The notes: generated from the sequence alone by a model not told the origin. Shown: positions 6,988 to 16,069, counted from the first letter of the stretch. The stretch is 23,056 nt of DNA from 70-18 sp041691815 (GCA_041691815.1 JBEPTZ010000066.1:1-23056); one strand, 5' to 3'. A program made the numbers and translations.

Positions 6988-7278
6988 ATGAAGATCCATA
7001 TCCAACGCTTCCGCCCCGATGACGGCCGCACGCTGGACATGACGCCAGACGGCGAATTCGTCTCGCCGCCGGGTGGTGGCTACCGCCGCGGGCAGCTGCC
7101 CTGGTCCAGCCGCCTGCTGCGCGCGGCGGTGCTGGTGGCGGCGCTCGGTGGGCTGGTGGTCGTCGCCGGCCTCGCACTGTGGCTGGCGCTGCTGATGATC
7201 CCGGTGGTGCTGGCCGCCGTCGCCATCGCCTACGGCGCCTATCGCTGGCGGCTCTGGCAGGCGACGCGCCGGCGTTAG
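6988..7278 (+). CDS. Small hypothetical membrane protein
   Basis: 96 residues of unknown function. The first 45 residues are polar with a YRRGQLPW turn; then a hydrophobic hairpin (RLLRAAVLVAALGGLVVVAGLALW and LALLMIPVVLAAVAIAYGAY, described as two membrane segments near 43-63 and 65-86) ends in the basic tail RWRLWQATRRR, which predicts a cytoplasmic C-terminus. It lies 54 bp behind the qmcA/NfeD pair on the same strand and might be cotranscribed. Its TAG overlaps the TAA of the convergent hydantoinase A gene by four bases. Third-position GC bias and a coherent hydropathy pattern support coding, but no family is recognised. Confidence 0.72.
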   Translation: MKIHIQRFRPDDGRTLDMTPDGEFVSPPGGGYRRGQLPWSSRLLRAAVLVAALGGLVVVAGLALWLALLMIPVVLAAVAIAYGAYRWRLWQATRRR

Positions 7279-9290
7279 GCCGTCAGGCGTATCTCCAGCC
7301 ACCCGCGCGGATCGTAGCGCGCGCGCTCGCCGCTCCGCAGCAATACCGTCGTGGTGGCGGATTCGATGATCGCCGGCCCGGTGGTGTCCGCCGCCAGCGC
7401 GAAGCCGTGCACCGCCACCTCGCGCCAGCCGTCGAGGAAGATGCGCCGCCGCCCGCCGCCGGCATTGGCGCTCGGCCGGGCGGCGGAGGCCGGCAGCGCG
7501 CCGATCACCGAGACCCGGGCATTGACCAGCACCGGCGCCCGCTCGCGCAGCGCGTAGGTGAACAGCGCCTCGTGTCGCGCGTGGAAGGCCTCGGCCAGCC
7601 GCTCGGCGGCGTCCGGGGCGGCCAACTCCTCGGGGGTGAACGGCACCGCCACTTCGCTGATCTGCTCGCCGTAGCGCATATCGGCCGAGAGCCTGGTCTG
7701 CAGGTCGGCGCCGAACCAGCGCAGCCGCGCCCGGCCTTCCGCCAGCATCTCGGCCACCGCCGCGCGCAGCGCCGCCACATCGATCGCGCCGCCCTGCGAC
7801 AGGCTGCGCATCACCTCCACCCGCAGATCGGTGTTCAGCATCCCCCAGGCCGACAGCACCGCCGCCTGCACTGGCACCACCACCCGCGCCATGCCCAGCG
7901 CCGAAGCCACCGCGGTGGCATGCAGCCCGGCGGCGCCGCCGAATGCCAGCAGCCCGAACCGCCGCGGATCGACGCCGCGCCGCACCGTCGCCACCCGCAA
8001 CCCGTCGGCCATGCGGGCATTGACCAGCCGATGGATGCCGGCCGCCGCCGCCAGCGCATCCAGCCCCAGCGCGCCGCCCAGCCGCCCGAGCGCCGCCTCG
8101 GCGGCCACGGTATCCAGTCGCCGCCGCCCGCCAAGAAACGCCGCCGGGTCCAGATAGCCGAGCAGCAGATTGGCGTCGGTCACCGTTGCCAGGCTGCCGC
8201 CGGTGCCATAGCAGGCCGGTCCCGGCGCCGCCCCGGCGCTCTGCGGCCCCACCTGCAACAGCCCGGAGCGCGCCTGGTGGCCGATCGAGCCGCCGCCGGC
8301 GCCGAGCGTCACGATATCCAGGCTGGGCAGCGCGATCCGCGCCTCGCCGATGCCGCGTGCCGCCGACAGGAACGGCTGGCCGCCCCGCACCAGTGCGATG
8401 TCGGTGCTGGTGCCGCCCATATCGAGGCCGATCAGATCGTCCCCCGCGCCCTGCCGCGCCAGCGCCACCAGCGCCGCCACGCCGCCGGCCGGGCCGGACA
8501 GCGCGGTGCCGGCGGCCAGCCGCACCGCCTCCTCCACCGAGGCGACGCCGCCGTGCGACAGCATGATGAACAGCGGCCCGGCGAACCCGGCCTCGGCCAG
8601 CCGCGTCTGCAACCGCTCCAGATAGCTGCGGACCAGCGGCCCCACCAGCGCGTTCGCCGCGGTGGTGGAAAACCGCTCGAACTCCTTGATTTCCGGCAGC
8701 ACATCGGAGGACGCGGTGACGAACGCCGCTGGCAGCCGCGCCCGCGCCGCCACCGCCGCCTGCCGCTCATGCGCCGGGTTGCGCCAGGAATGCAGGAAGC
8801 AGATGGCAACCGATTCCACCCCGGCCTCAGCCAGCGTCTCCAGCGCCACGTCCAGCGAGCCGGTATCCAGCGCCAGTTCGGCGCTGCCATCCGCCCGCAT
8901 CCGCTCGCGCACCGCCAGCCGCAACGCGCGCGGCACCAGCGCCGGCGGCGGCGTGCTGCGCAGGTCGTAGCGATCCGGCTTCAGCCCCTCGCGCATCTCG
9001 ATCACGTCGCGATGGCCCTCGGTGGTCAGCATCCCGGCCCGCGCTCCCTTGCCCTCCAGCAGCGCGTTGGTGGCAACCGTGGTGCCGTGCACGATGCGAG
9101 TGGTCGCCGCCAGCAACGCCGGCAGCCCCAGCCCCAACTGCCCGGCCAGCAGCGCCAGGCCCTGCATCACCCCCGCGGACTGATCTTCCGGGGTGCTGGC
9201 CGCCTTGGCGATGGTCATCGCGCCGTCCGAGCCGATCCCCACCACGTCGGTGAACGTACCGCCGACGTCGATCCCGATGGCGTAGCTCAT
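7275..9290 (-). CDS. hyuA: Hydantoinase/oxoprolinase family protein, subunit A (HyuA type)
   Basis: 671 residues. The N-terminal actin/ASKHA-like ATP-binding motif IGIDVGGTFTD (5-15) is followed by HGTTVATNALLEGKGA, then a second phosphate motif GLDMGGTSTDIALV and LGAGGGSIGHQ, ending in the C-terminal HyuA domain. With subunit B it forms an ATP-dependent amidohydrolase acting on cyclic amides such as hydantoins or 5-oxoproline; acetophenone and acetone carboxylase subunits share the fold, so the substrate is open. The ATG overlaps the stop of the B gene (ATGA), which means coupled translation with B first. Its stop overlaps the stop of the convergent small membrane gene. No transporter, racemase or carbamoylase lies nearby to indicate a pathway. 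Confidence 0.92.
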   Translation of the reverse strand: MSYAIGIDVGGTFTDVVGIGSDGAMTIAKAASTPEDQSAGVMQGLALLAGQLGLGLPALLAATTRIVHGTTVATNALLEGKGARAGMLTTEGHRDVIEMREGLKPDRYDLRSTPPPALVPRALRLAVRERMRADGSAELALDTGSLDVALETLAEAGVESVAICFLHSWRNPAHERQAAVAARARLPAAFVTASSDVLPEIKEFERFSTTAANALVGPLVRSYLERLQTRLAEAGFAGPLFIMLSHGGVASVEEAVRLAAGTALSGPAGGVAALVALARQGAGDDLIGLDMGGTSTDIALVRGGQPFLSAARGIGEARIALPSLDIVTLGAGGGSIGHQARSGLLQVGPQSAGAAPGPACYGTGGSLATVTDANLLLGYLDPAAFLGGRRRLDTVAAEAALGRLGGALGLDALAAAAGIHRLVNARMADGLRVATVRRGVDPRRFGLLAFGGAAGLHATAVASALGMARVVVPVQAAVLSAWGMLNTDLRVEVMRSLSQGGAIDVAALRAAVAEMLAEGRARLRWFGADLQTRLSADMRYGEQISEVAVPFTPEELAAPDAAERLAEAFHARHEALFTYALRERAPVLVNARVSVIGALPASAARPSANAGGGRRRIFLDGWREVAVHGFALAADTTGPAIIESATTTVLLRSGERARYDPRGWLEIRLTA

Positions 9291-10873
9291 TGCCCGGCCT
9301 TGCCCCAGCCGCCGCCGCCGCCGGCCAGCACATGCAGCCGCGCCCCCGGCGCCACGGTGATGCCGACCTCCTTGGTCTTCAATACCCGCACAGAACCGTC
9401 CGGATGGTGCAATGCATACGAATGCACGGCGCCATTTTCGCCGCCCAGCATGCCCCGCGCACCATGCCGCACGCCGTCGCCGGCGGTATTGGCGGTGGCC
9501 GGCCCGTCGGTCTCGATGCGCAGCCACATCGCCCCGCCATCGCCGCCGCGATGCTGCCCGGTGCCGCCCGAGCCGAGGTTGAACTCATGGCTTTCGAACA
9601 CCAGCGGAAACCGCGCCTCGGCCACCTCGATGCTGCCGAATTTCAGTCCGCCGGCGGTGTGGAACTCCCCCGAGTTATGCCAGCCATCGCCGGCGATCGA
9701 GGCGCCGGCGCCCGGCCGGGCATGGAACATATGCCAGATGAACCGCCGCCCGTTGTGCGGGTCGCGCCCGTCGATCGCCACCCGGAACCGCCGCCCCCAG
9801 CCGCCCATCACCCGATCGGGGCAGGCCGGCTGCAACGCCACAATGATCGCCTCGACGATCTCGTCCGAGCAATGGCTGGTGCACAGCGTCACCGGCGCCC
9901 CCTCCCGCGCCCACACCACGCTGCCCTCGCGGGCAATGACATGCAGCGGCCGGAACGCGCCGGCATTGCGGGCGCAATCCGGGTCGAGCAGAAACGCGAA
10001 CGCCATCGCCACCGCCGACTGCATGTTGGCATGCGACGAGTTGATGAACCCGATCACCTGATCGTCCGAGCCGGTGAGGTCCACCGTCACCTCGCTGCCG
10101 GCGATGGTGACCCGCGCCCGCACGGTGACCTCCTCGATGCCGTGCCCGTCATCGTCCAGCACCGCTTCGCCGTGATAGACGCCGTCCGCCCAGCCCGCGA
10201 CCACGGCGCGGGCGTGCTGCTCGGCGGCGTCCAGCATCGCCTCCACCGCGGCGGCGAGCGTCTCGGCACCGAATTCGGCCGCCACGGCGTCCAGCCGCCG
10301 CTGCCCCAGCCGCGCCGCCCCCACCATCGCCGCCAGGTCGCCGCTGAAATCCGCCGGCAGCCTGGTATTGGCCGCCAGCATCCGCACCAGGTCGTCGCGG
10401 ATCACCCCCTGCTCGGTCAGCCGGATCGGTGGCACCCGCAGCCCCTCCTGCCAGATCTCGGTGGCGCCGGGGTTGTAGCCGCCCATCGTGGCGCCGCCGA
10501 TATCGGACTGATGCGCCCGCACAACCGACCAGAACGCCAGCCGACTGCCTGCGAATACCGGCACGAAGGCGGTCAGGTCTGGCAGGTGGCTGCCGCCGAA
10601 ATACGGATCGTTCAGCAGATACACGTCATTCGGCGCCGGGTTCGGGAACGCCTGCATCAGCGCCCGCACCGCCCAGGGCAGTGCGCCGACATGCACCGGG
10701 ATATGGTCCGCCTGCGCCACCAGCCGCGCCTGGGCATCCACCAGCCCGATCGAGAAATCGCGCGAGGAATTGAGAATCTGCGAGTAGCTGGTGCGCAGCA
10801 TCGCCTCGCCCATCTCCTCGGCGATGGCGTTCAGCCGGTTCTGCAACACCGCGGTCGTGACAGGGTCGATCAT
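9287..10873 (-). CDS. hyuB: Hydantoinase/oxoprolinase family protein, subunit B (HyuB type)
   Basis: 528 residues, normal for the family. It has IAEEMGEAMLRTSYSQIL with NSSRDFS near the N-terminus, HIPVHVGALPWAV, NDPYFGGSHLPDL, HQSDIGG, GGYNPGATEIWQEGLR, and a C-terminal Gly-rich end (VLAGGGGGWGKAG), all features of HyuB/5-oxoprolinase beta regions. It forms the catalytic complex with the A subunit encoded immediately downstream. The order B-A is the reverse of many hyuA-hyuB operons. The 44-bp gap to the preceding msrQ stop contains no clear terminator, so it may be read through from msrQ or from its own promoter. Confidence 0.92.
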   Translation of the reverse strand: MIDPVTTAVLQNRLNAIAEEMGEAMLRTSYSQILNSSRDFSIGLVDAQARLVAQADHIPVHVGALPWAVRALMQAFPNPAPNDVYLLNDPYFGGSHLPDLTAFVPVFAGSRLAFWSVVRAHQSDIGGATMGGYNPGATEIWQEGLRVPPIRLTEQGVIRDDLVRMLAANTRLPADFSGDLAAMVGAARLGQRRLDAVAAEFGAETLAAAVEAMLDAAEQHARAVVAGWADGVYHGEAVLDDDGHGIEEVTVRARVTIAGSEVTVDLTGSDDQVIGFINSSHANMQSAVAMAFAFLLDPDCARNAGAFRPLHVIAREGSVVWAREGAPVTLCTSHCSDEIVEAIIVALQPACPDRVMGGWGRRFRVAIDGRDPHNGRRFIWHMFHARPGAGASIAGDGWHNSGEFHTAGGLKFGSIEVAEARFPLVFESHEFNLGSGGTGQHRGGDGGAMWLRIETDGPATANTAGDGVRHGARGMLGGENGAVHSYALHHPDGSVRVLKTKEVGITVAPGARLHVLAGGGGGWGKAGQ

Positions 10874-10917
10874 CCCGCCATCGTGCCAGCGTCACGGCCA
10901 GCCGCCAAGAGAAGGCC

Positions 10918-11775
10918 TCAGGACGCCATCGCGCGCACCCGCCGGGCCGGCACGCCGCGCAGCCGGGCGATGCCGCGCCGCGCCAGCACCAGCAGCAGCA
11001 GCGCCATGCCGGCCGCCACCACCTGCCAGGCCGGCCGGAACTGGCCGAGGTTGGCCGCCAGTACCAACAGCGGCGGCACCTTGGTGGCCAGCGCATACCA
11101 CAGCACCTCCACCGCCGCGGTGGCCAGGCCGGCGGCAATCGCCAGCGCCGGCAGCGCCAGGGTGCGGCCCTGCCAGCGGCGCGGCAATGCCCGCCACAGC
11201 ATCAGCCAGAAGAACAGCCCGGCATAGAAGGTGGGGTTGGCGACATCGATCTTCGACTGGATGAAGTAGTGGAACAGCCCCAGCACGGCGATCGGGAACA
11301 CCAGCCGGTGCAGCTTCTTCCACCGCCCCCGCAGCCGCTTCTGCCAGCCATCGGTGGAGGTGATGGCCAGCGCCAGCAGCCCCAGCAGCGCCACGAAGCC
11401 GATGGTGAGGTAGAACCGCAGCACGATCTCACGCGCCACAATCCACAGGTTCCACTGCTGGTCCAGGGCATACAGCGTGATGTGCAGCGAGGCATAGCAG
11501 GCGGTGGCGACCCCCAGCATGCGGCGCAGCAGCAGCACCCGCGGCCAGTCCAGCACCACGCGGAACGGCGTCACCGCCAGGGTCAGCAGCAGCAGCCGCA
11601 CCGTCCATTCGCCGACCTGATGGATCGCCTCGGTGATCGGGCGCGCCCCCAGCGTGCCGGCCAGCGCCTGTTGCAGCACCAGTGCCGCCGGCAGCAGGCA
11701 GAACAGCAGGCAGGCGGCCTTCAGCGCCGAGAACCGGCCGGAGTGGTCGCGCAGCGGTGCTGTCAAAATTCGCAT
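10918..11775 (-). CDS. msrQ: Protein-methionine-sulfoxide reductase heme-binding subunit MsrQ
   Basis: About 285 residues, inner-membrane b-type cytochrome that passes quinol electrons to the periplasmic molybdoenzyme MsrP, which repairs oxidised Met in envelope proteins. Several hydrophobic helices form a ferric-reductase-like domain. Heme-ligand His candidates are in CYASLHITLYAL and in KLHRLVFPIAVLGLFHYFIQSK. The family hallmark WKKLHRL is intact. Two adjacent ATGs are possible (11778 and 11775); GGGGG is one base before the first, so I prefer the second. MsrP (YedY), normally next to msrQ, is not in this window: the upstream neighbour is an unrelated exported protein. A C-terminal extension after the last helix is Arg-rich. 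Confidence 0.9.
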   Translation of the reverse strand: MRILTAPLRDHSGRFSALKAACLLFCLLPAALVLQQALAGTLGARPITEAIHQVGEWTVRLLLLTLAVTPFRVVLDWPRVLLLRRMLGVATACYASLHITLYALDQQWNLWIVAREIVLRFYLTIGFVALLGLLALAITSTDGWQKRLRGRWKKLHRLVFPIAVLGLFHYFIQSKIDVANPTFYAGLFFWLMLWRALPRRWQGRTLALPALAIAAGLATAAVEVLWYALATKVPPLLVLAANLGQFRPAWQVVAAGMALLLLVLARRGIARLRGVPARRVRAMAS

Positions 11776-11873
11776 CATGCCCCCGTGTAATGGTCCCGGT
11801 TGAGAGACTCGCCAAGGGGCAAACTGTTGCACCTCGCCGGTGTTACGGGTCGGCAGGCGGTTTGGATGCAGAC

Positions 11874-12482
11874 TTACCGCCCCGGCAGGCGCGGCATCTC
11901 GATCCGGTGGAAGCCCTCTGGCACCGCGAACCGCGGGGCCGGCTGGTGGCCGTAGCGCACGCTGGTGGCCACCACGCTGCGGCCGCCCCGCCCGTCATCG
12001 CCGCGCAGCAGCACGCCGTCGGCGGTGATGCAGGCGCTGCCGCGGCGGCCGCCGGCCTTGCTGTCCACAATCCGCCAGACCGTGCAGCGCAGCCCGGCGA
12101 CGGTGTCGCGGCCGGCGGTGGTGAAGCGCAGGCCGGGGTCGCCGGTCAGCAGCGCCATCTCCGGCCCGCGCATCGCCATCGGCACGTAGCTGCGCGCCGC
12201 CGGCAGCACCAGCAGGATGCGGCCCACCGCCAGTTCCACCAGCGCGAAGCCCTGCGGATAGCCGGGGCTGGCCAGCCGCAGGCGCTGCTCGACGGCCGAG
12301 TAGGCGATATCCATCCGCTGCGGCCCCGGCGGCGTGCCCGGCACCGCGACGCCGCGCACCTGGTAGCTCACCGCCACATCGCGCGACGGCTGCACCAGCG
12401 GGCGCTGCTGCGCCCAGGCCGGTGCCGCCAGCAGCCAGGCGGCGAGCCCAAGCAACACACGCTGTCCGGTTGTCTTGCTCAA
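11874..12482 (-). CDS. Exported protein, DUF4412/LolA-like (unknown function)
   Basis: About 202 residues from a TTG start whose last two bases join the aat stop (TTGA overlap). That start gives a good signal peptide: SKTTGQR, then VLLGLAAWLLAAPAWA, cleavage before QQRP. The mature part looks like a beta-rich periplasmic protein: VSYQVRG, RMDIAYSAVEQRLRL, VGRILLVLPAARSYVPM, a single Cys pair CTVWRI and ACITADGVLL, and FRIEMP-type ending (GFHRIEMP). This pattern resembles DUF4412/LolA-like proteins, which I assign with moderate confidence. Longer open frame upstream to 13301 runs antisense-like through aat and is rejected. Coupling to aat is suggested by the overlap, although the functions have no obvious link. 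Confidence 0.7.
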   Translation of the reverse strand: MSKTTGQRVLLGLAAWLLAAPAWAQQRPLVQPSRDVAVSYQVRGVAVPGTPPGPQRMDIAYSAVEQRLRLASPGYPQGFALVELAVGRILLVLPAARSYVPMAMRGPEMALLTGDPGLRFTTAGRDTVAGLRCTVWRIVDSKAGGRRGSACITADGVLLRGDDGRGGRSVVATSVRYGHQPAPRFAVPEGFHRIEMPRLPGR

Positions 12483-13153
12483 AATAACAGCACCGCCCTG
12501 CTCTCCAGCGCCTGCAATTCGGTCCGCAGCACCTCCGGCTCCGGCGCCGGCAGCCACACCGCCGGCGCCTGCACCGCGCCGGCCAGCATCCCCTTGTAGT
12601 CGACGCGCGGCACCTCGATGGCGCCGAACTGCGCCAGATGCCGGGTGACGAACTGGGTATCCAGCAGCGTGAAGCCGCCGAGCCGCAGCCGCGCCACCAG
12701 ATGCGCCAGCGCCACCTTGGAGGCGTCGCGGGCGCGGCTGAACATGCTCTCGCCGAAAAAAGCACCGCCGATCGCCACCCCGTACAGCCCGCCGACCAGT
12801 TCGCCGCCGGCCCGGCACTCCACCGAATGGGCGTGGCCCTGCTGGTGCAGTTCGGTGAACAACTGCTCGATCTGCGGATTGATCCAGGTGTCCTCCCGCC
12901 CTGGCCGGGGTTCGGCGCAACCGGCGATGGTGGCGGCGAAATCCTGGTCGGCGCTGACCGTGAAATGGTCGGACAGCACGGTGCGCAGCAGCCGGCGGGG
13001 CAGATGGAAGCCATACAGCGGCAGCACCCCGCGCTGCTCCGGGTCCAGCCAGTACAGCTTGTCGCCGTCCCGCGTCTCCGCCATCGGGAACAGGCCGGCG
13101 CGGTAGGCGCGCAGCATCAATTCCGTGGTGACGGCGACGGTTCGGCGGGACAT
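12479..13153 (-). CDS. aat: Leucyl/phenylalanyl-tRNA-protein transferase
   Basis: 224 residues. Transfers Leu or Phe from aminoacyl-tRNA to proteins with N-terminal Arg or Lys, marking them for ClpS/ClpAP degradation in the cytoplasm. Family motifs are nearly all present: YRAGLFPMAE, YWLDPEQRGVLPL, DTWINPQI, HAHSVECRAGGELVGGLYGVAIGGAFFGESMFS (given as one continuous motif region near 107-139), SRARDASKVALAHL, LLDTQFVTRHLAQFGA. The gene lies behind accC in the common alphaproteobacterial order aroQ-accB-accC-aat, but here 243 bp of non-coding sequence separates it from accC, so it probably has its own promoter. Confidence 0.96.
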   Translation of the reverse strand: MSRRTVAVTTELMLRAYRAGLFPMAETRDGDKLYWLDPEQRGVLPLYGFHLPRRLLRTVLSDHFTVSADQDFAATIAGCAEPRPGREDTWINPQIEQLFTELHQQGHAHSVECRAGGELVGGLYGVAIGGAFFGESMFSRARDASKVALAHLVARLRLGGFTLLDTQFVTRHLAQFGAIEVPRVDYKGMLAGAVQAPAVWLPAPEPEVLRTELQALESRAVLLF

Positions 13154-13396
13154 GTGCCAGTCTATCGGCTGCTATGGCCGAGGGGCAAGGCGCGCCTCCA
13201 GCGCGCCGTCTTGCGCCATTGCGCCAACCTCCCGCCACCGTACACTGTGTACGCGCGGATAGCTTGCGCCAGACAGATCGCGCCAGGGGGCGCGACTGCA
13301 TGGCGCGGAGTCCTAGGCTCCGGGCGACGGTGCTGCCGCCCAGATACCATGAAATAGGAAAAAAGTCCAGATCGCGCCGTGCAAGGCCGCCGCGCG
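13154..13396. promoter_or_regulatory. accC-aat intergenic region with operator-like palindrome
   Basis: 243 bp without a supported gene. It contains a perfect 15-bp palindrome, CGTACACTGTGTACG, at 13237-13251, about 85 bp before the aat start, and the octamer TTGCGCCA at 13209-13216, 13217-13224 and 13264-13271, on both sides of the palindrome. The palindrome is of the size and symmetry of dimeric repressor sites (TetR-type operators often contain TACA...TGTA). No regulator gene is adjacent. I could not place a convincing -35/-10 pair. Confidence 0.45.
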
Positions 13397-14746
<1,350 letters not shown>

Positions 14747-14751
14747 CCCGG

Positions 14752-15210
14752 TTATTCCAGGATCAGCAGCGGCTGGCCGTATTCCACCGCCTCGCTGGGG
14801 GTGACCAGGATGCGGGTCACCACCCCGGCGCGCGGCGCCTTGATCTGGTTGAACGTCTTCATCGCCTCGATCAGCAGCAGCGTCTGCCCGGCGGTGACAT
14901 TCTGGCCAACCGCGACGAACGGTGGCGCCCCCGGCTCGGAGGCCAGATACGCCACGCCGACCATCGGGCTGAGCACCGCACCGGGATGCGCCGCGTCATC
15001 CGCCGGTGCGGCAGCCTGTGCGGCGGCTGCCGGCGCAGCAGCCACGACGGCAGGCGCCGGTGCGGCCACCTGCACCGCCACCGGGGCATGCGCGCGCACC
15101 ACCCGGATGCGGCCTTCCTTGCCCTCGATCTCGATCTCGGTCAGCCCGGTGTCCACCAGGATGGCAGCCAGCTTGCGCACCGCCTCCGCGTCGAACGGCA
15201 CCCCACTCAT
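14752..15210 (-). CDS. accB: Acetyl-CoA carboxylase, biotin carboxyl carrier protein
   Basis: 152 residues. Carries the biotin that shuttles CO2 between AccC and the AccDA transferase. A short N-terminal domain (to about 42) is joined by an Ala/Pro linker (43-70) to the biotinyl domain, which has PMVGVAYLASEPGAPPFVAVG and the biotinylation motif IEAMKTFNQI with Lys118. The ATG at 15210 follows GGAGGGCAGGCC, a good ribosome binding site. That site and the ATG are repeated three times (15205-15282), so two further ATGs upstream open mini-ORFs. A GTG at 15258 is in frame and would add 16 residues read through the repeats; I consider this unlikely. Confidence 0.95.
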   Translation of the reverse strand: MSGVPFDAEAVRKLAAILVDTGLTEIEIEGKEGRIRVVRAHAPVAVQVAAPAPAVVAAAPAAAAQAAAPADDAAHPGAVLSPMVGVAYLASEPGAPPFVAVGQNVTAGQTLLLIEAMKTFNQIKAPRAGVVTRILVTPSEAVEYGQPLLILE

Positions 15211-15282
15211 GGCCTGCCCTCCGGCAGGACACTCATGGCCTGCCCTCCGGCAGGACACTCATGGCCTGCCCTCCGGCAGGAC
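15205..15282 (-). repeat. Three perfect 26-bp tandem repeats, each with ribosome binding site and ATG, before accB
   Basis: Identical 26-bp units lie at 15205-15230, 15231-15256 and 15257-15282. On the minus strand each contains CCTGCCGGAGGGCAGG (a 6-bp-arm hairpin around GGAG), two bases, then ATGAGT. The last ATG is the accB start; the two upstream ATGs (15262 and 15236) open nine-codon frames MSVLPEGRP whose TGA overlaps the next ATG as ATGA. The array fills the whole aroQ-accB gap except two bases next to the aroQ stop. Confidence 0.97.
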
Positions 15283-15284
15283 GC

Positions 15285-15737
15285 TCAAGCACCCTGCTCC
15301 ACGATCTCGGCCATCGCCTGCAACGCCAGCGCGTAGCCGGTGATGCCCAGCCCGGCGATCACCCCCACCGCGACCTTCGACACATAGGAATTATGGCGGA
15401 ATTCCTCGCGCCGATGAATATTGCTCACATGCACCTCGATCACCGGCAACTCGCTGGCCAGCAGCGCGTCCATCAGCGCGATCGAGGTGGTGGTGTAGCC
15501 GGCCGGGTTCAGAATGATCCCCGACGCCCGCCCGCGCATCTCCTGCACCCAGGAGACCAGTTCGCCCTCGCCGTTGGTCTGGCGGAAATCGATCGCCAGG
15601 CCAAGCTGCTCGGCGGTCTCGGCGCACAGCGCCTCCACGTCATCCAGCGTCGCGCGGCCATACATCTCCGGCTGGCGCAGGCCGAGCATGTTCATGTTGG
15701 GACCGTTGAACACGGCAATCAGGGGCAATTCGGACAT
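15285..15737 (-). CDS. aroQ: Type II 3-dehydroquinate dehydratase
   Basis: 150 residues, normal for the dodecameric type II enzyme. Converts 3-dehydroquinate to 3-dehydroshikimate in the shikimate pathway. Motifs: GPNMNMLGLRQPEMYG (12-27) with catalytic Tyr26, FRQTNGEGELVSW (51-63), LNPAGYTTTSIALMDAL (76-92) and EVHVSNIHRREEFRHNSY (101-118) with His103. It is the first gene of the aroQ-accB-accC group; the stop is 22 bases before the first of the repeated accB start signals. The gene is divergent from thiS with 118 bp between the two starts. Confidence 0.97.
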   Translation of the reverse strand: MSELPLIAVFNGPNMNMLGLRQPEMYGRATLDDVEALCAETAEQLGLAIDFRQTNGEGELVSWVQEMRGRASGIILNPAGYTTTSIALMDALLASELPVIEVHVSNIHRREEFRHNSYVSKVAVGVIAGLGITGYALALQAMAEIVEQGA

Positions 15738-15855
15738 GCTGGGGGGCCTAGCACGCTCGCCCGCGTCGCATCAATGCACTTGCATCAGGGCACATCGGCG
15801 CAATGGCCGCGCGCGGTTTCTTGTCGCCGCCCGCCGCCGCCCCCATACTCCGGGC

Positions 15856-16068
15856 ATGGCCGCCGCATTGACCCTGACGCTGAACGGTGAAAACCGGCGT
15901 TTCGACACGCCAATGACGGTCGCCGCCCTGCTGGCCGCAATCGGCCTGGACACCCGCAAGGTGGCCGTCGAACGCAACGAGGAGATCGTGCCCCGCTCGC
16001 TGTATGCCAGCACCACGCTCGCCGATGGCGACAGCCTGGAAATCGTGCATTTCATCGGAGGAGGCTGA
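15856..16068 (+). CDS. thiS: Sulfur carrier protein ThiS
   Basis: 70 residues with a ubiquitin-like fold. Its C-terminal Gly is adenylated and thiocarboxylated to carry sulfur for thiazole synthesis. Sequence features: LTLTLNGENRRF at the start, TVAALLAAIGLDTRKVAVERNEEIVPRS (central helix and strand, described as 20-47), and DGDSLEIVHFIGGG at the end, the required Gly-Gly tail. No TPP riboswitch elements are seen in the 118-bp upstream region. thiG begins one base after the stop. Confidence 0.95.
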   Translation: MAAALTLTLNGENRRFDTPMTVAALLAAIGLDTRKVAVERNEEIVPRSLYASTTLADGDSLEIVHFIGGG

Positions 16069-16069
16069 T

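Noticed and set aside
7179..10061. A 960-codon open frame on the + strand opposite the hydantoinase genes
   Set aside because: Its sequence is low-complexity Arg/Pro/Gln/His-rich, has no recognisable domain and lies antisense to two well-supported genes; it is a by-product of high GC.
12483..13301. Extension of the exported-protein frame through aat
   Set aside because: The upstream part is Arg/Ala/Gly-rich noise in another frame of aat, and the signal peptide begins at the TTG at 12482.
15738..15855. TPP riboswitch upstream of thiS
   Set aside because: I looked for the CTGAGA and AACCTGAT-type conserved elements and saw none; only a weak ATGCA-CT-TGCAT inverted repeat (15774-15785) is present.
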